From assembly GCF_030296935.1 (NCBI RefSeq), contig NZ_AP028032.1, forward strand, positions 1,488,001 to 1,552,000: a stretch of DNA of 64,000 nucleotides. The letters run 5' to 3'. Positions within the stretch are counted from its first letter, which is position 1; each line of letters starts with the position of its first letter. A program made the position numbers and the translations under genes. Shown here piece by piece: positions 27,466-37,338 of this stretch. Origin of the DNA: Coprobacter fastidiosus (GTDB lineage: Bacteria > Bacteroidota > Bacteroidia > Bacteroidales > Coprobacteraceae). The notes under the pieces are model-generated. The model was not told the DNA's origin, did no database searches, and saw only the letters and a program-made list of their open reading frames with translations.

Positions 27466-27618
27466 AAATGTTCGTTTTATTATACAAAAGGGTTTTAGCT
27501 TAAATCGAAAAATATGTTTATATATATAATCTTATAAACGTTTGAAAGACAAATTGTTCTATATTTATTATAAAGTATGAGAAAAAAGCATTACTTTTGT
27601 CCAATCAAACGAACATTT
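27466..27618. promoter_or_regulatory. Putative invertible promoter of the fimbrial operon
   Basis: A 25-bp imperfect inverted repeat (27466-27490 and 27594-27618; 22 of 25 bases pair) brackets 103 bp of very AT-rich DNA. At the right edge TACTTTTG (27592-27599) is an exact -7 box whose TTTG lies inside the repeat and whose TA lies just inside the segment. At the left edge the same position reads CC instead of TA, so only one end carries the promoter. As assembled, the promoter points right, away from the fimbrial genes. Inversion would place it at about 27485-27492 on the minus strand, driving the operon at 27346. The repeat core AATGTTCGTT resembles sites inverted by Bacteroides DNA invertases. 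Confidence 0.7.
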
Positions 27619-27737
27619 AATTAGACAAAACCATATAGTAAATAAGTGTTGTTATGTTACTTTATAAAAAAGGGAATAGGGGACTTAAAAGGTGATGTAT
27701 AAGACTATTTCAGACATTCTTTGAAATAGTCTTTTTT
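27606..27737 (+). ncRNA. Candidate short transcript from the 'off' promoter
   Basis: If the box at 27592-27599 is active it would start a transcript near 27606 that ends at the stem-loop at 27701-27737, about 130 bases. Only a 13-codon frame (ATG at 27654, stop TGA) lies in it, so a small RNA or a simple by-product of the off orientation are both possible. Confidence 0.35.
27701..27737 (+). terminator. Plus-strand terminator beyond the invertible promoter
   Basis: A stem AAGACTATTTCA with TGAAATAGTCTT (27701-27712 and 27722-27733), loop 9 bases, followed by TTTT. It would stop transcription from the right-facing promoter before it enters the 3' end of the SGNH gene antisense. Confidence 0.75.
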
Positions 27738-27861
27738 AGTTAAATATATATAGGATAAATTTTCCACGGTACAATAACTTATACATAATTTTCAATTAAA
27801 TAGACTCCAAGCTAAACATTCAAAGGGCACTTCATTTTATGCACACTCTCTTTTCAGTTTT

Positions 27862-27914
27862 ATAGCCTTTCTAAATTTTGTACGGGTCAGATTGGAAGGT
27901 TTCTTTCGAGAATG
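27862..27914 (+). repeat. Dispersed intergenic element, partial copy F
   Basis: Only the left half is present: AGCCTTTCTAAATTTTG, then TACGGGTCAG and a stretch close to copy B (GGAAGGTTTCTTTCGAGAATGT). The other end is missing. Confidence 0.6.
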
Positions 27915-27964
27915 TCTTTTATACGTAGCCGATATCGGACTAAAAGACATCGATATCCAAGTTC

Positions 27965-29209
27965 CTAAATTAATGTCAATGTATATTTCAACCACGCATA
28001 AATTTGATATCCCCAAGCATAATGGGCATTGCTATTCGGGTGATAATGGGAGGTATCATAAGCCGGTGTCCTTAATCCGGAGCTCGAGATTTCATAAGGT
28101 ACTGACTCTGCCGACGGCTGAACATAATAATTAGGAATATAAAAAATCTTTTCGGCAGGATTTTCCAACTGTTGCAAAACAGGATTCCAAGACCAGCATT
28201 TATAATGCAGATTATTTTTAAGTAAAGTCATGGCATTGGAAGAAAAATCATAATCCGGATAATATTTCGAAAAAGCCGTACCGAACGCATCGGTCAGTGA
28301 CAATCCGACAATCATATCGGGAAACTCTTCTTTAATACGGGAAACCAAAGAAGCGATCTGGTCTTTATATTCCTGATTATAAAGGTCATTTAATCCTAAC
28401 TGAATAATAACATGTGTGGGAGTACACACATACGCATCGGTTACAGTTTCTGCCGACAAAGGTTTTCCGTTATCGGTATGCGTTCTAAAACGTTTCAAAT
28501 AGGCTGCTAATGAGAATTTATTCTCCCCCGGCCGATTTTCATCATAAAAAGGATTTTCGGCTTTTTCTACAACACGAGAATAGAGATAATCCGAAAGCCT
28601 CCAACCGCCCCGGCATTCGCCATATCCGGTACAAGTCACAATTCCCTCGTCCGTAAGGACACTAAAGGTATTTTTATTTGTCGTACCGATGGTTATAAAA
28701 TCCGACACTGTCGGCATTGTACCATCAGAATATCTATCCTGCATAAAAAACTGCCGGGCAATCGACCAAGAAACCGACGCTCTTCCTTCGGGGCAATTCC
28801 ACTGTCCTCCATATCCGGCACCCACACTATCTCCTATCGGAAGCAAGCGTATCTGCCGACCTTTACCTACCGTTGATTTTGTCGAAACCCGAGTAATCAT
28901 AACCGGAACATCGCATTTATTTATCCCAACCGAAATATCAGTCTCCTGGACATCCGAATTTTGAACAGATTGATCGCTCCCGAACGGCAACTGATCGTTA
29001 CCGGTAGCCTGAAAAAAAAGCGGAGCTCGTTTCTTCAGGTAAAACATGTGATCGAGATACAGTACGGGCAGATCGGGATAAGGTTCTTCGCCCTCATGAT
29101 AAACTGCATATATTTTCTGGGGATACACAGGAGTATAAATCTCCTCCTCTTTGTCACAAGAAAACAACAAAAGCGACAATAATAGCGATATGAAAACCTT
29201 ATACTTCAT
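27965..29209 (-). CDS. SGNH/GDSL hydrolase, lipoprotein
   Basis: The protein has 414 residues with a lipoprotein signal (SLLLSLLLFSCDKEEE). The SGNH blocks are visible as RLLPIGDSVGAGYGGQWN (block I with Ser), VIIQLGLNDLYNQEYKD (block III with Asn) and the C-terminal TSHYHPNSNAHYAWG (block V with His). It probably deacetylates or de-esterifies a surface or dietary glycan in the periplasm or at the surface. It is 3 bases downstream of the radical SAM gene, so the two form one transcript. Confidence 0.85.
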   Translation of the reverse strand: MKYKVFISLLLSLLLFSCDKEEEIYTPVYPQKIYAVYHEGEEPYPDLPVLYLDHMFYLKKRAPLFFQATGNDQLPFGSDQSVQNSDVQETDISVGINKCDVPVMITRVSTKSTVGKGRQIRLLPIGDSVGAGYGGQWNCPEGRASVSWSIARQFFMQDRYSDGTMPTVSDFITIGTTNKNTFSVLTDEGIVTCTGYGECRGGWRLSDYLYSRVVEKAENPFYDENRPGENKFSLAAYLKRFRTHTDNGKPLSAETVTDAYVCTPTHVIIQLGLNDLYNQEYKDQIASLVSRIKEEFPDMIVGLSLTDAFGTAFSKYYPDYDFSSNAMTLLKNNLHYKCWSWNPVLQQLENPAEKIFYIPNYYVQPSAESVPYEISSSGLRTPAYDTSHYHPNSNAHYAWGYQIYAWLKYTLTLI

Positions 29210-29212
29210 TTA

Positions 29213-31408
29213 TTATAACAGATACAAACCATGTTCCCTTAACGACTGCCAAAGCGGAGTAGTGATAAACTGATCAAAACTTCCGAAATGACAGGCTTTG
29301 AATTCAATCTCCAAATCTTTCAAAGTTACCGTTTTCTCATTTTTATCCGATAACCGGATTAACAAATTTTCCAGCCACTTTCCCCAATCGGCTTTTAACT
29401 GAAAACGGGCATCTCCATCACGAAAACGGAACAAGAACTCGGCAGTACGGACATTTTTTCCTTTCTTATTCCGGTCATAATAACGCACTTCCGGTAGTAG
29501 CGCTAACAAACAATATACTTTCTTATGCCCATCACGCTGCACACAATCTTGTTCATCAACAAGAAAACGAGCGACATAAGTTGGCGGAATTTGTGTCTTG
29601 GGAACCGGATCATCAAACCATTTATGCAAAGGCAGCTCAAAACCAGCTCCACGCATATAATTATATAGAGATTTCCGCAATCCCTCTCCGAAAATATCAT
29701 GATCAGCTCCGGCAGTATCTTCAAAATCAACATCATTTCGTGCAAACCCTCCGAACGGTTTTTCGGTAATTCGCACCGTATATTTCTCGGGATGGCATCC
29801 TACCGGACTATGAGCTGTCAAGGCAAACCGATGCCAAAAAGCAGATTGCACCAGTCCGTTCAAAAAAAGTTGCCGTACGACTTCTAACGAATCGATCGTT
29901 TCCTGAGCTGTTTCAGAAGGAAACCCATACATCAAATAAGCATGCACCATAATTCCGGCAGCAGTAAAATGATCGGTCACTCGAGAAACCTGCTCCAAAG
30001 AGACACCTTTATTGATCAATTTCAACAAACGGTCAGAGGCAACCTCCAAACCTCCTGAGACGGCTATGCACCCGGACTGCTTCAACAAACGGCAGAGATC
30101 TCGTGTATAACTCTTTTCAAACCGTACGTTCGTCCACCACACAACAGACATACGACGTTTCAATATTTCCAACGCCAACTCTTTCAACAGCATAGGAGGC
30201 GCTGCCTCATCTACAAAATGAAAGCCTCTTTCTCCTGTAAGACGTATCATCTCCTCCATTCGATCGGCAATTTCGACTGCCGTCAAAGGCTCATATCGAC
30301 CTATATAATCAAGAGACCCATCGCAAAAAGCACATTTCCCCCAGTAACAGCCATGCGCCAGAATCAATTTGTTCCATCGTCCGTTACTCCACAGGGCATG
30401 CATCGGATTAGTGACCTCGATAACCGAAAGATATTTATCCAACGGCAGTCCTGCATAATCGGGAACACCCCTTTCCCGCATCGGAACATCCGGAATTTCA
30501 GGATTGTTCAAATAACGAACTTCTCCGTCCCGACATAAATAAGTGCGGACATAATTCGCTTCATTCCCGACCAATAGCTGACGTAAAGGCGTTTCACCGT
30601 CATCCAACGTAATAAAATCGACATATTCAAATACCCGAACATCGGACAATTGCCGTAATTCGGTAGAGGCAAATCCTCCACCCATCTCCACCCGAATATC
30701 AGGATAATTATCTTTTATAAATTTACCGCAACGTAATGCACTGTACAGATTTCCCGGAAAAGGAACGGACAGCATCACCCAATCCGGATTGCAACTTTCT
30801 ATTTTTTCCCGCAAAACAGAAAACATCAACCGATCTATATAAGTAAGGGATTTATGCAATTCCTTATACAACTCGTCAAAAGATGAAGCCGAACGGCCCA
30901 GTCTCTCGGCATAACGGCTAAAACCGAAATGAGGATCGATAACTCCCGTGATAAAGTCGGCAATATCCTCGAGATAAAGCGTTACAAGATGCCTGGCCTT
31001 ATCTTGTAATCCCATCGTACCGAATGCCCACTCCATATCTTCTTCCTCAGGTTTTCGATTACCTGCGGGGAGAAAAGATCTTTCGCAAATCGTATGAGCC
31101 AAAGTTTGCTCTCTTCCTTGCAAATAAGCTATTGCCCTATCTACTGTCAGAACATATTCTTCCCGGAGGACAAATGTTCTACGAAATTCCGGAGTAATAT
31201 GCGATGAATAATATAATTCTGCCTCACGAAACATCCGACGAAGCCCTTCTTTTGAAAAAATCCGCAAGATTACTTCCAAACCAAGATCCATCTGATCGGA
31301 CTTTATTCCTAATGTATTAAGATACCCTTTCAAACAAGCGGTTGCCGGATAAGGTGTATTTAACTGCGTAAAAGGCGGCGTAATCAATAATACAATATGA
31401 TCGGACAT
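29213..31408 (-). CDS. B12-binding-domain radical SAM protein
   Basis: The protein has 731 residues. The N-terminal 300 residues are a cobalamin-binding-like domain (YPATACLKGYLNTLGI, VMLSVPFPGNLYSALRCGKF, EMGGGFASTE). The radical SAM core has the iron-sulfur cluster cysteines C354, C359 and C362 in GCYWGKCAFCDG, a CX4CX2C spacing. Further core stretches are SGGLEVASDRLLKLINKG and GIMVHAYLMYGFPSE. The substrate is unknown; similar proteins methylate or rearrange unactivated carbons. A -7 box lies at 31431-31438. It is co-transcribed with the SGNH lipoprotein, and stands next to but separate from the fimbrial operon. Confidence 0.85.
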   Translation of the reverse strand: MSDHIVLLITPPFTQLNTPYPATACLKGYLNTLGIKSDQMDLGLEVILRIFSKEGLRRMFREAELYYSSHITPEFRRTFVLREEYVLTVDRAIAYLQGREQTLAHTICERSFLPAGNRKPEEEDMEWAFGTMGLQDKARHLVTLYLEDIADFITGVIDPHFGFSRYAERLGRSASSFDELYKELHKSLTYIDRLMFSVLREKIESCNPDWVMLSVPFPGNLYSALRCGKFIKDNYPDIRVEMGGGFASTELRQLSDVRVFEYVDFITLDDGETPLRQLLVGNEANYVRTYLCRDGEVRYLNNPEIPDVPMRERGVPDYAGLPLDKYLSVIEVTNPMHALWSNGRWNKLILAHGCYWGKCAFCDGSLDYIGRYEPLTAVEIADRMEEMIRLTGERGFHFVDEAAPPMLLKELALEILKRRMSVVWWTNVRFEKSYTRDLCRLLKQSGCIAVSGGLEVASDRLLKLINKGVSLEQVSRVTDHFTAAGIMVHAYLMYGFPSETAQETIDSLEVVRQLFLNGLVQSAFWHRFALTAHSPVGCHPEKYTVRITEKPFGGFARNDVDFEDTAGADHDIFGEGLRKSLYNYMRGAGFELPLHKWFDDPVPKTQIPPTYVARFLVDEQDCVQRDGHKKVYCLLALLPEVRYYDRNKKGKNVRTAEFLFRFRDGDARFQLKADWGKWLENLLIRLSDKNEKTVTLKDLEIEFKACHFGSFDQFITTPLWQSLREHGLYLL

Positions 31409-31430
31409 AGTATTTCGTTTAACAATGAAA

Positions 31431-31438
31431 CAAAAGTA
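31431..31438 (-). promoter_or_regulatory. -7 promoter box for the radical SAM-SGNH operon
   Basis: The minus strand reads TACTTTTG, an exact consensus match, 23 bases upstream of the ATG. Confidence 0.6.
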
Positions 31439-31928
31439 TCAAATTCCTGCCATATTCCCAATATTATCCGTCCCGATAAACGATAAGATATCCGTTCTAC
31501 CGAGAATTACAGGATATCCCACCAATTAAAAAAGGTATAAAACCATAAATCGAACCGAGCCAAGCATAACCGAATCGAACAAACAAATGTCATGCTTTTT
31601 TTCACTTAATTACTGCCAATGCTACCATAGAAATACTAAAAACACACAAACTATTCAATCAACTCTCATTTCACGACCCGGACGCTACGTCTCTGTTGAA
31701 ATTCACAGAAGCAATAGAAGTAACCGAATAACCCGATCAAAAAAACGACAGTCCTTAATCGGATCGTAATCCGGAGACCTCCTGTATCGTTCCAACCCAC
31801 TTATCCGATGTGATCCACAAACCTCATAACATACACCACCTATTCTTTCGACAATCGACTTTTCCCGTACCGGTAAGAAAATTAACGAATAACATTCAAC
31901 TATTCACCGGAACAGTTTGTTTAATTAA
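31439..31928. other. Intergenic stretch with no convincing gene
   Basis: About 490 bases between the divergent radical SAM and glycosidase genes. I see no conserved motif, RNA gene or repeat here; the short open frames have no plausible start context. Confidence 0.5.
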
Positions 31929-32063
31929 AAGCTTGTTTAAATTTTGATCGGATCGGTTTTGTGATCGCTTTTTGTTTTTATAAGAATAACCGCGAACAGA
32001 CCGAAAGAAAATAGAAAGAATGCTCTAATTGAATCTCTATCGGGAAATTTAAACCGGCTCTTA
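31929..32063 (+). repeat. Dispersed intergenic element, copy E
   Basis: A shorter copy of about 135 bp. The ends AAGCTTGTTTAAATTTTGATCGG and the inverted CGGGAAATTTAAACCGGCTCTTA match the family, as does the internal AACAGACCGAAAGAAAATAG. It lies just before the glycosidase gene. Confidence 0.7.
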
Positions 32064-32086
32064 GGCAACGATAAACAGTAAAAGTC

Positions 32087-34825
32087 ATGAAAATATTTTC
32101 TGCGATTCTAATTTCAGGAGTCTTTCTTACGACAGCATGCACTCAAAAGGAAAACACCGTGATATACAAAGGAAATACTTACACGGTATATGACAACCGG
32201 GTAGAACAAGGTAAATTCAGAGCAGTTGCCATTTCAAAAGACGAAATACGATCTGATTATGAAAGCCCTGCGGACAAAGGTTACTCTCCTACCATACATT
32301 TCAAATTCAGTATCAATAGCCGTGATAACGAACTCCCGGCAGGTGAAGAACATATCATCACTTTAAAACCCCAGAACGATACATGTGTTTCTCCGGTAAT
32401 TCTGTTCGGCGAAAGATACACGGCCATCGATACGAATGCCGAGTCTATTCCGTTGCCTCATCGTACGGTATGGACAGTCAAAGTCGATATGTCTCCCATG
32501 TTCGAAGCTTTTAAAAAACAAGGATTTTACAAAACTCCGACAGGAGACATCATTTCGGAATCCGATTTCAAAGGAGTATATATCGCCGGTGGCAGCGAAC
32601 CGATGACATGGGACTTTGAAAACCTGTATAGTCGGGAGGGCACGGAACTTTCTGATCCGGACAAAAACGGTATATATGAGATTTCTCTTACGATGAACAC
32701 CAAAGAACCACGCAAAGAAAACTATTCTGTATGGAGCTTATCTGCCGACATCGACGCATTTCCTCAATATGGTTCACAGCAACTCCTGATAGATGCCTTA
32801 TACCGCATGTCTTTGAATGAACTATTAGACAATATTCGTCCGGACGGAACTCTCCGTGCCGGTGCAGCATGGGATGGAGTGTGGACTCGCGACATCAGTT
32901 ACTCCATTTATCTGGCACTCGCCTATATTTATCCGGATGCTGCGCAAAAAAGTCTTGTCGCAAAAGTCAACAATAATCGGATCATTCAAGATACGGGAAC
33001 AGGGGGAGCATGGCCTGTATCGAGCGACCGGATGATCTGGAGCGTAGCGGCATGGGAACTTTATAAATACACCGGAGATAAAGAGTGGCTGCAATATGCT
33101 TTTGAAGTAATCCGCAACTCGGCTCAAGATGATCAATTTACATTAAAAGACCCTACGACGGGATTATTCAGGGGAGAGCAAAGTTATCTCGATTGGAGAG
33201 AACAATCTTATCCTCGTTGGATGCAGCCGGCAGATATTTATCAGTCGCTTTGTCTGGGAACAAATGCCGTACATTGTCGAACATACGGCATTTTGGCTGA
33301 AATGGCCGCCGAATTGGGGAAAGATGCGTCAATATTCCAACAGCAGGCCGATTCTCTGAAAACAGCGATAAACCGTCATTTATGGATAGAGACGAAAGAA
33401 TATTACGGACAATATTTATACGGAGGTATCTATCCCATATTGTCACCGGGCATCGATAATCTCGGCGAATCGCTAAGTATTTTGTTCGATATAGCCTCCA
33501 ACGAACAGGCACGCCGCATGATAGCCCGCATACCGGTCGCTGAATACGGTGCAACGAGCATTTACCCACAAATAGGCGAAATAAAGCCGTATCATAATAA
33601 TGCCGTGTGGCCGTTCGTACAAGCGTTTTGGAATCTGGCTTCAGCTAAAGCAGAAAACGAAGCTTCGGTAACTCGAGGTTTGGGCGCATTATATCGTGCA
33701 GCAGCTTTATTTACCACGAATAAAGAATTATTCGTCGCATCGACAGGTGATTACAGCGGTACGGCAGTAAATTCGGATAAAATGTTATGGAGTCTGTCAG
33801 GTAATATCGCCATGATATACCGACTGTTTTACGGAATGAAATTCGAGACGGACGGAATACGTTTTACTCCTTTTGTTCCCCAAAGTATTGCAGGCAATAA
33901 AAGGATATCGAACTTCAACTACCGGAAAGCCGTGCTTCAAATAGACCTTTCGGGTACGGGAAACCGCATAAAAAAATTTACGATCGACAATGAGGAACAG
34001 GCAGAGGCTTTTTTCCCTGCAACACTGACAGGAATGCACACGATCAAAATAGAGTTGGAAACGGATTTCCGGACACGGGACAGCATCACGGTGCGTCCTA
34101 TAACCGACATGCCCGAAACCAGTCGACTGGGTTATCAAAAAGACAACAATACCCTCGAAATATTAAACTATAGCCCCGACAACCGATATATCGTTTATCT
34201 TAACGGTAAAGGCGAGCGCATTATCATGCAGCGTTATTACGGTCTTCCGGTGTTGGATCGTTTCACCCGGGTCGCTGCCGTCCCGGTAAACCGGAGCGGA
34301 GTTGCAGGTTTTACCGGCAAACCTTTTACGTGGTTACCTCCACACAGCGAAATACGGATAGAAGCAGAGTCGGTAATTCCCAAATCACCAATAAAAGGAT
34401 CAGAATATTCGGGTAAGGGATTCATCGAAATCAGCAAGACGAAAAATCGAAAAATAGATTTAATGATTCCGATAAACATTCCGGGGCAATATGCAATAGA
34501 CGTACGATACGCAAATGGAAACGGACCTATCAACACACAAAACAAATGTGCAATACGCTCGCTTTTTGCAAACGGACAATTTAAAGGAGCATTGGTAATG
34601 CCTCAACGGGGAGAAAACGAATGGGCGAACTGGGGATATTCTAACCCGGTAATCGTTAACCTGAATCGAGGCGGGAATAAAATTTCGATTCGGTTTATCT
34701 CTCCACAAGATGAAAACATGAACGGAGAGATAAACAGCGCATTGATCGATTTCATTCGATTAAGACGCATCGGAGACATAAATAAAACTCCGGAAGCACG
34801 TCCAATCTGGTTACCTAAAGAATAA
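32087..34825 (+). CDS. Six-hairpin (alpha/alpha) glycosidase-like lipoprotein
   Basis: The protein has 912 residues with lipoprotein signal ILISGVFLTTACTQKE. Residues about 235-560 look like an (alpha/alpha)6 glycosidase barrel: GAAWDGVWTRDISYSIYLA, TGGAWPVSSDRMIWSVAAWEL, WREQSYPRWMQPADIYQS and YHNNAVWPFVQAFW. Acidic residues in these motifs are the likely catalytic pair. An N-terminal beta domain and a C-terminal carbohydrate-binding-like beta sandwich (IDVRYANGNGPIN, WANWGYSNPV) flank it. It is 22 bases upstream of a SusA-like amylase, so both likely act on an alpha-glucan or a related disaccharide. The exact GH family and substrate are not clear to me. Confidence 0.78.
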   Translation: MKIFSAILISGVFLTTACTQKENTVIYKGNTYTVYDNRVEQGKFRAVAISKDEIRSDYESPADKGYSPTIHFKFSINSRDNELPAGEEHIITLKPQNDTCVSPVILFGERYTAIDTNAESIPLPHRTVWTVKVDMSPMFEAFKKQGFYKTPTGDIISESDFKGVYIAGGSEPMTWDFENLYSREGTELSDPDKNGIYEISLTMNTKEPRKENYSVWSLSADIDAFPQYGSQQLLIDALYRMSLNELLDNIRPDGTLRAGAAWDGVWTRDISYSIYLALAYIYPDAAQKSLVAKVNNNRIIQDTGTGGAWPVSSDRMIWSVAAWELYKYTGDKEWLQYAFEVIRNSAQDDQFTLKDPTTGLFRGEQSYLDWREQSYPRWMQPADIYQSLCLGTNAVHCRTYGILAEMAAELGKDASIFQQQADSLKTAINRHLWIETKEYYGQYLYGGIYPILSPGIDNLGESLSILFDIASNEQARRMIARIPVAEYGATSIYPQIGEIKPYHNNAVWPFVQAFWNLASAKAENEASVTRGLGALYRAAALFTTNKELFVASTGDYSGTAVNSDKMLWSLSGNIAMIYRLFYGMKFETDGIRFTPFVPQSIAGNKRISNFNYRKAVLQIDLSGTGNRIKKFTIDNEEQAEAFFPATLTGMHTIKIELETDFRTRDSITVRPITDMPETSRLGYQKDNNTLEILNYSPDNRYIVYLNGKGERIIMQRYYGLPVLDRFTRVAAVPVNRSGVAGFTGKPFTWLPPHSEIRIEAESVIPKSPIKGSEYSGKGFIEISKTKNRKIDLMIPINIPGQYAIDVRYANGNGPINTQNKCAIRSLFANGQFKGALVMPQRGENEWANWGYSNPVIVNLNRGGNKISIRFISPQDENMNGEINSALIDFIRLRRIGDINKTPEARPIWLPKE

Positions 34826-34847
34826 AAACACTGATTAAAATTACGAT

Positions 34848-36698
34848 ATGAGAAAATTAATTTCCTTTTGTTTATTCTTTTTCTGCATAGCCGGGTTGCA
34901 GGCTGCAATCAATATTAAACGTATAGATCCGGCTTTCTGGTGGTGCGGTATGAAAAACAAAGAATTGCAAATCATGGTATACGGCGATAAAATCGGTGAC
35001 GCGAAAGCATCTCTCAAATATCCGGGTGTCACCTTAGAAAAAACCGTACGCCTCGACAGTCCCAATTACCTATTTTTATATCTGAATATATCGGATAATG
35101 CAAAACCGGGTAAGATGACCATCCGATTCGATCAGGGAAAAGAACACACATCCCGCACTTTCGAATTACTACAACGGAACGGACCCGACCGGGACTATAC
35201 GGGATTCGATGCATCGGACGTACTGTATTTGATCATGCCCGACCGATTTGCCGATGGAGACCCGAAAACAAATGTAATACCGTCCATGCGGTTTCCTGCT
35301 CCTGTAAATCGTAATGATCCCAATGCCCGTCATGGAGGCGATCTGCAAGGCATAGAACAACATCTGGATTATATACAAAATCTGGGAGTGACAGCTATCT
35401 GGCTGAATCCGGTACTGGAGAACGACATGCCGGGAGGATCTTATCACGGATACGCTACGACGGATTACTACAAAGTAGATCCGCGCTTCGGGACGAATGA
35501 ATATTACAAAGGGCTGATTGAAAAATGTCACGAACGAAATATGAAAGTGGTAATGGACATGATCTTCAACCACTGCGGGAGTGAACATATATGGTTTCTC
35601 GACCGCCCTTCGAAAGATTGGTTCAACTTTCCGGACGGATATGTACAGACTTCTTATCGGTTGACGCCTCATTTCGATCCTTACGTTTCAACTTACGATA
35701 AAAATATTATGGATATGGGATGGTTTGTGGAGTCGATGCCCGACCTGAACCAACATAATCCGCACTTGATGAAATACCTTACGCAAAACAGCATCTGGTG
35801 GATCGAATACTCCGGTATCGACGGCATAAGAATGGATACTCATCCGTATGTATTTTTCGATTCGATGGCGGAGTGGTGCAAAGAGATTCAGAACGAATAT
35901 CCCGACTTCAACATCGTAGGAGAATGCTGGTACAATACAGAAGCGGGATCGGCTTACTGGCAGGAAAACAGCATATTGGACAAAACCCGAAATTCGCATC
36001 TGAAAACGGTTATGGACTTCCCGCTTCAGGGAATCGTACGGGAGGCTTTTATGTCCCAAACCGACAGTTGGACCGGATTGAACAAAATATACGACCGTCT
36101 TGCTCTGGATTTTATGTATAGCGATCCTATGGCTGTACTTACATTCCTCGATAATCATGACACCGACCGATTTTTATCGGAAGAGCCCGATAATCTGGGT
36201 TTCTTCAAACAAGCCATTGCATTTTTACTGACGACACGGGGCATCCCGCAAATTTATTATGGAACGGAAATACTGATGCACGGAAACAAAAAGGAAAGCG
36301 ACGGACTGGTACGGCTCGACTTTCCGGGTGGCTTTCCGGGAGACAAAGTGAATGATTTTATCGCTGCCGACCGGACTCCCTTACAAAATGAAGCTTTCGA
36401 TTTCATTCAAAAAATCTTGAAATGGCGCAAAGGTAATGAAGTGATCAGTAAAGGCAATATGACACATTTCATGCCGACAAACGGCATTTACCTCTACCAA
36501 AGAAAATTTAAAGATAAACGCATCATCGTTATTATGAACGGTAACGATACTGCAAAAAGCATCGATATGAGTCGCTATAAAGAGATACTGAAACCGGGTG
36601 AGGGAGGTATAGATATAATCAGCGGAGAACCTTTTATATGCTCCCCTCGAATGGAGTTTGCTCCAAGAGCTTTATATATTATAGATATGACTCCATAG
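34848..36698 (+). CDS. susA: Neopullulanase / alpha-amylase (GH13), SusA-like
   Basis: The protein has 616 residues, nearly the length of the known SusA neopullulanase. It has a Sec signal (CLFFFCIAGLQA) and therefore a periplasmic location, and an N-terminal cyclomaltodextrinase-type domain. The GH13 barrel contains DVLYLIMPDRFADGD, DMIFNHCG, the nucleophile Asp in GIDGIRMDTH, the acid Glu in NIVGECW and the third Asp in FLDNHDTDRF. It would cut alpha-1,4 links in starch or pullulan oligosaccharides. No SusC/SusD pair is nearby. A 16-bp stem-loop follows at 36711-36752. The gene symbol is by similarity only. Confidence 0.9.
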   Translation: MRKLISFCLFFFCIAGLQAAINIKRIDPAFWWCGMKNKELQIMVYGDKIGDAKASLKYPGVTLEKTVRLDSPNYLFLYLNISDNAKPGKMTIRFDQGKEHTSRTFELLQRNGPDRDYTGFDASDVLYLIMPDRFADGDPKTNVIPSMRFPAPVNRNDPNARHGGDLQGIEQHLDYIQNLGVTAIWLNPVLENDMPGGSYHGYATTDYYKVDPRFGTNEYYKGLIEKCHERNMKVVMDMIFNHCGSEHIWFLDRPSKDWFNFPDGYVQTSYRLTPHFDPYVSTYDKNIMDMGWFVESMPDLNQHNPHLMKYLTQNSIWWIEYSGIDGIRMDTHPYVFFDSMAEWCKEIQNEYPDFNIVGECWYNTEAGSAYWQENSILDKTRNSHLKTVMDFPLQGIVREAFMSQTDSWTGLNKIYDRLALDFMYSDPMAVLTFLDNHDTDRFLSEEPDNLGFFKQAIAFLLTTRGIPQIYYGTEILMHGNKKESDGLVRLDFPGGFPGDKVNDFIAADRTPLQNEAFDFIQKILKWRKGNEVISKGNMTHFMPTNGIYLYQRKFKDKRIIVIMNGNDTAKSIDMSRYKEILKPGEGGIDIISGEPFICSPRMEFAPRALYIIDMTP

Positions 36699-36710
36699 CG
36701 TGTTACTATT

Positions 36711-36752
36711 CGATATGAATACCGGATTGTTCTTAGTCCGGTATTCATATCG
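36711..36752 (+). terminator. Stem-loop after the amylase gene
   Basis: A perfect 16-bp stem (36711-36726 with 36737-36752) with a 10-base loop. There is no strong T run after it, so it may be a terminator with weak release or a transcript-end protector. Confidence 0.6.
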
Positions 36753-36896
36753 GAATTTCCGAATAGCACCCGTTACTCATACCTCAAACATCTCTGTGTC
36801 TCCTCTCAAAAGGGAAATTAAATACCAAATGCTGCTCTTAGGAAAGGATAAAAAGCTGTGAAACGTGTTACGACCTTGCTCAATATTTACTTTGAA

Positions 36897-37331
36897 TCAT
36901 TCCGGAGACTTCAAACCTAACGTAAGACTATCCAGAACAATTGTATATTTCATATTTTCAAGATCTTGCAACGTATAATTCATACTATTAACATATTTTA
37001 TACTTATTTCCTCACAATCTTTTACCATATTTAAATCATAATCTTTTCCTGATAAATCTTTATATATATATACATATATATCTTCGGTATAAAAATCTAA
37101 TTCCACTGTACATAGAGTAGTCCCACTTGGTTCTATCTTATGCATTTGGGATGTAAAACAACGACTCGGATTAGGAGAATTATCATATATATGAGTAACA
37201 TCTCCAATACAACTAAATAAAATCGTTGTATCTATGTCATTATAAATCGTCACTTCTCGTGTTAAAACCTTCCCACATGAAAAATTCCCGAATAGAAATA
37301 TTATCGATACCACATAAATTAATTTTCTCAT
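36897..37331 (-). CDS. Small lipoprotein, possible immunity protein of the RHS locus
   Basis: The protein has 144 residues with a lipoprotein signal (VVSIIFLFGNFSCGK). The mature part is beta-rich with no recognised family. It starts just downstream of the decayed RHS gene, at a gap of about 7 bases after the reconstructed toxin end at 37339. That is the position where immunity genes of polymorphic toxins sit, but a periplasmic lipoprotein immunity protein is only one reading. It is followed by no further gene on that strand. Confidence 0.6.
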   Translation of the reverse strand: MRKLIYVVSIIFLFGNFSCGKVLTREVTIYNDIDTTILFSCIGDVTHIYDNSPNPSRCFTSQMHKIEPSGTTLCTVELDFYTEDIYVYIYKDLSGKDYDLNMVKDCEEISIKYVNSMNYTLQDLENMKYTIVLDSLTLGLKSPE

Positions 37332-37338
37332 AACAACT

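Noticed and set aside
27701..27733. Reading the 27701-27737 stem-loop as the terminator of the SGNH gene
   Set aside because: On the minus strand no T run follows the stem; the T run is on the plus strand, so it serves rightward transcription.
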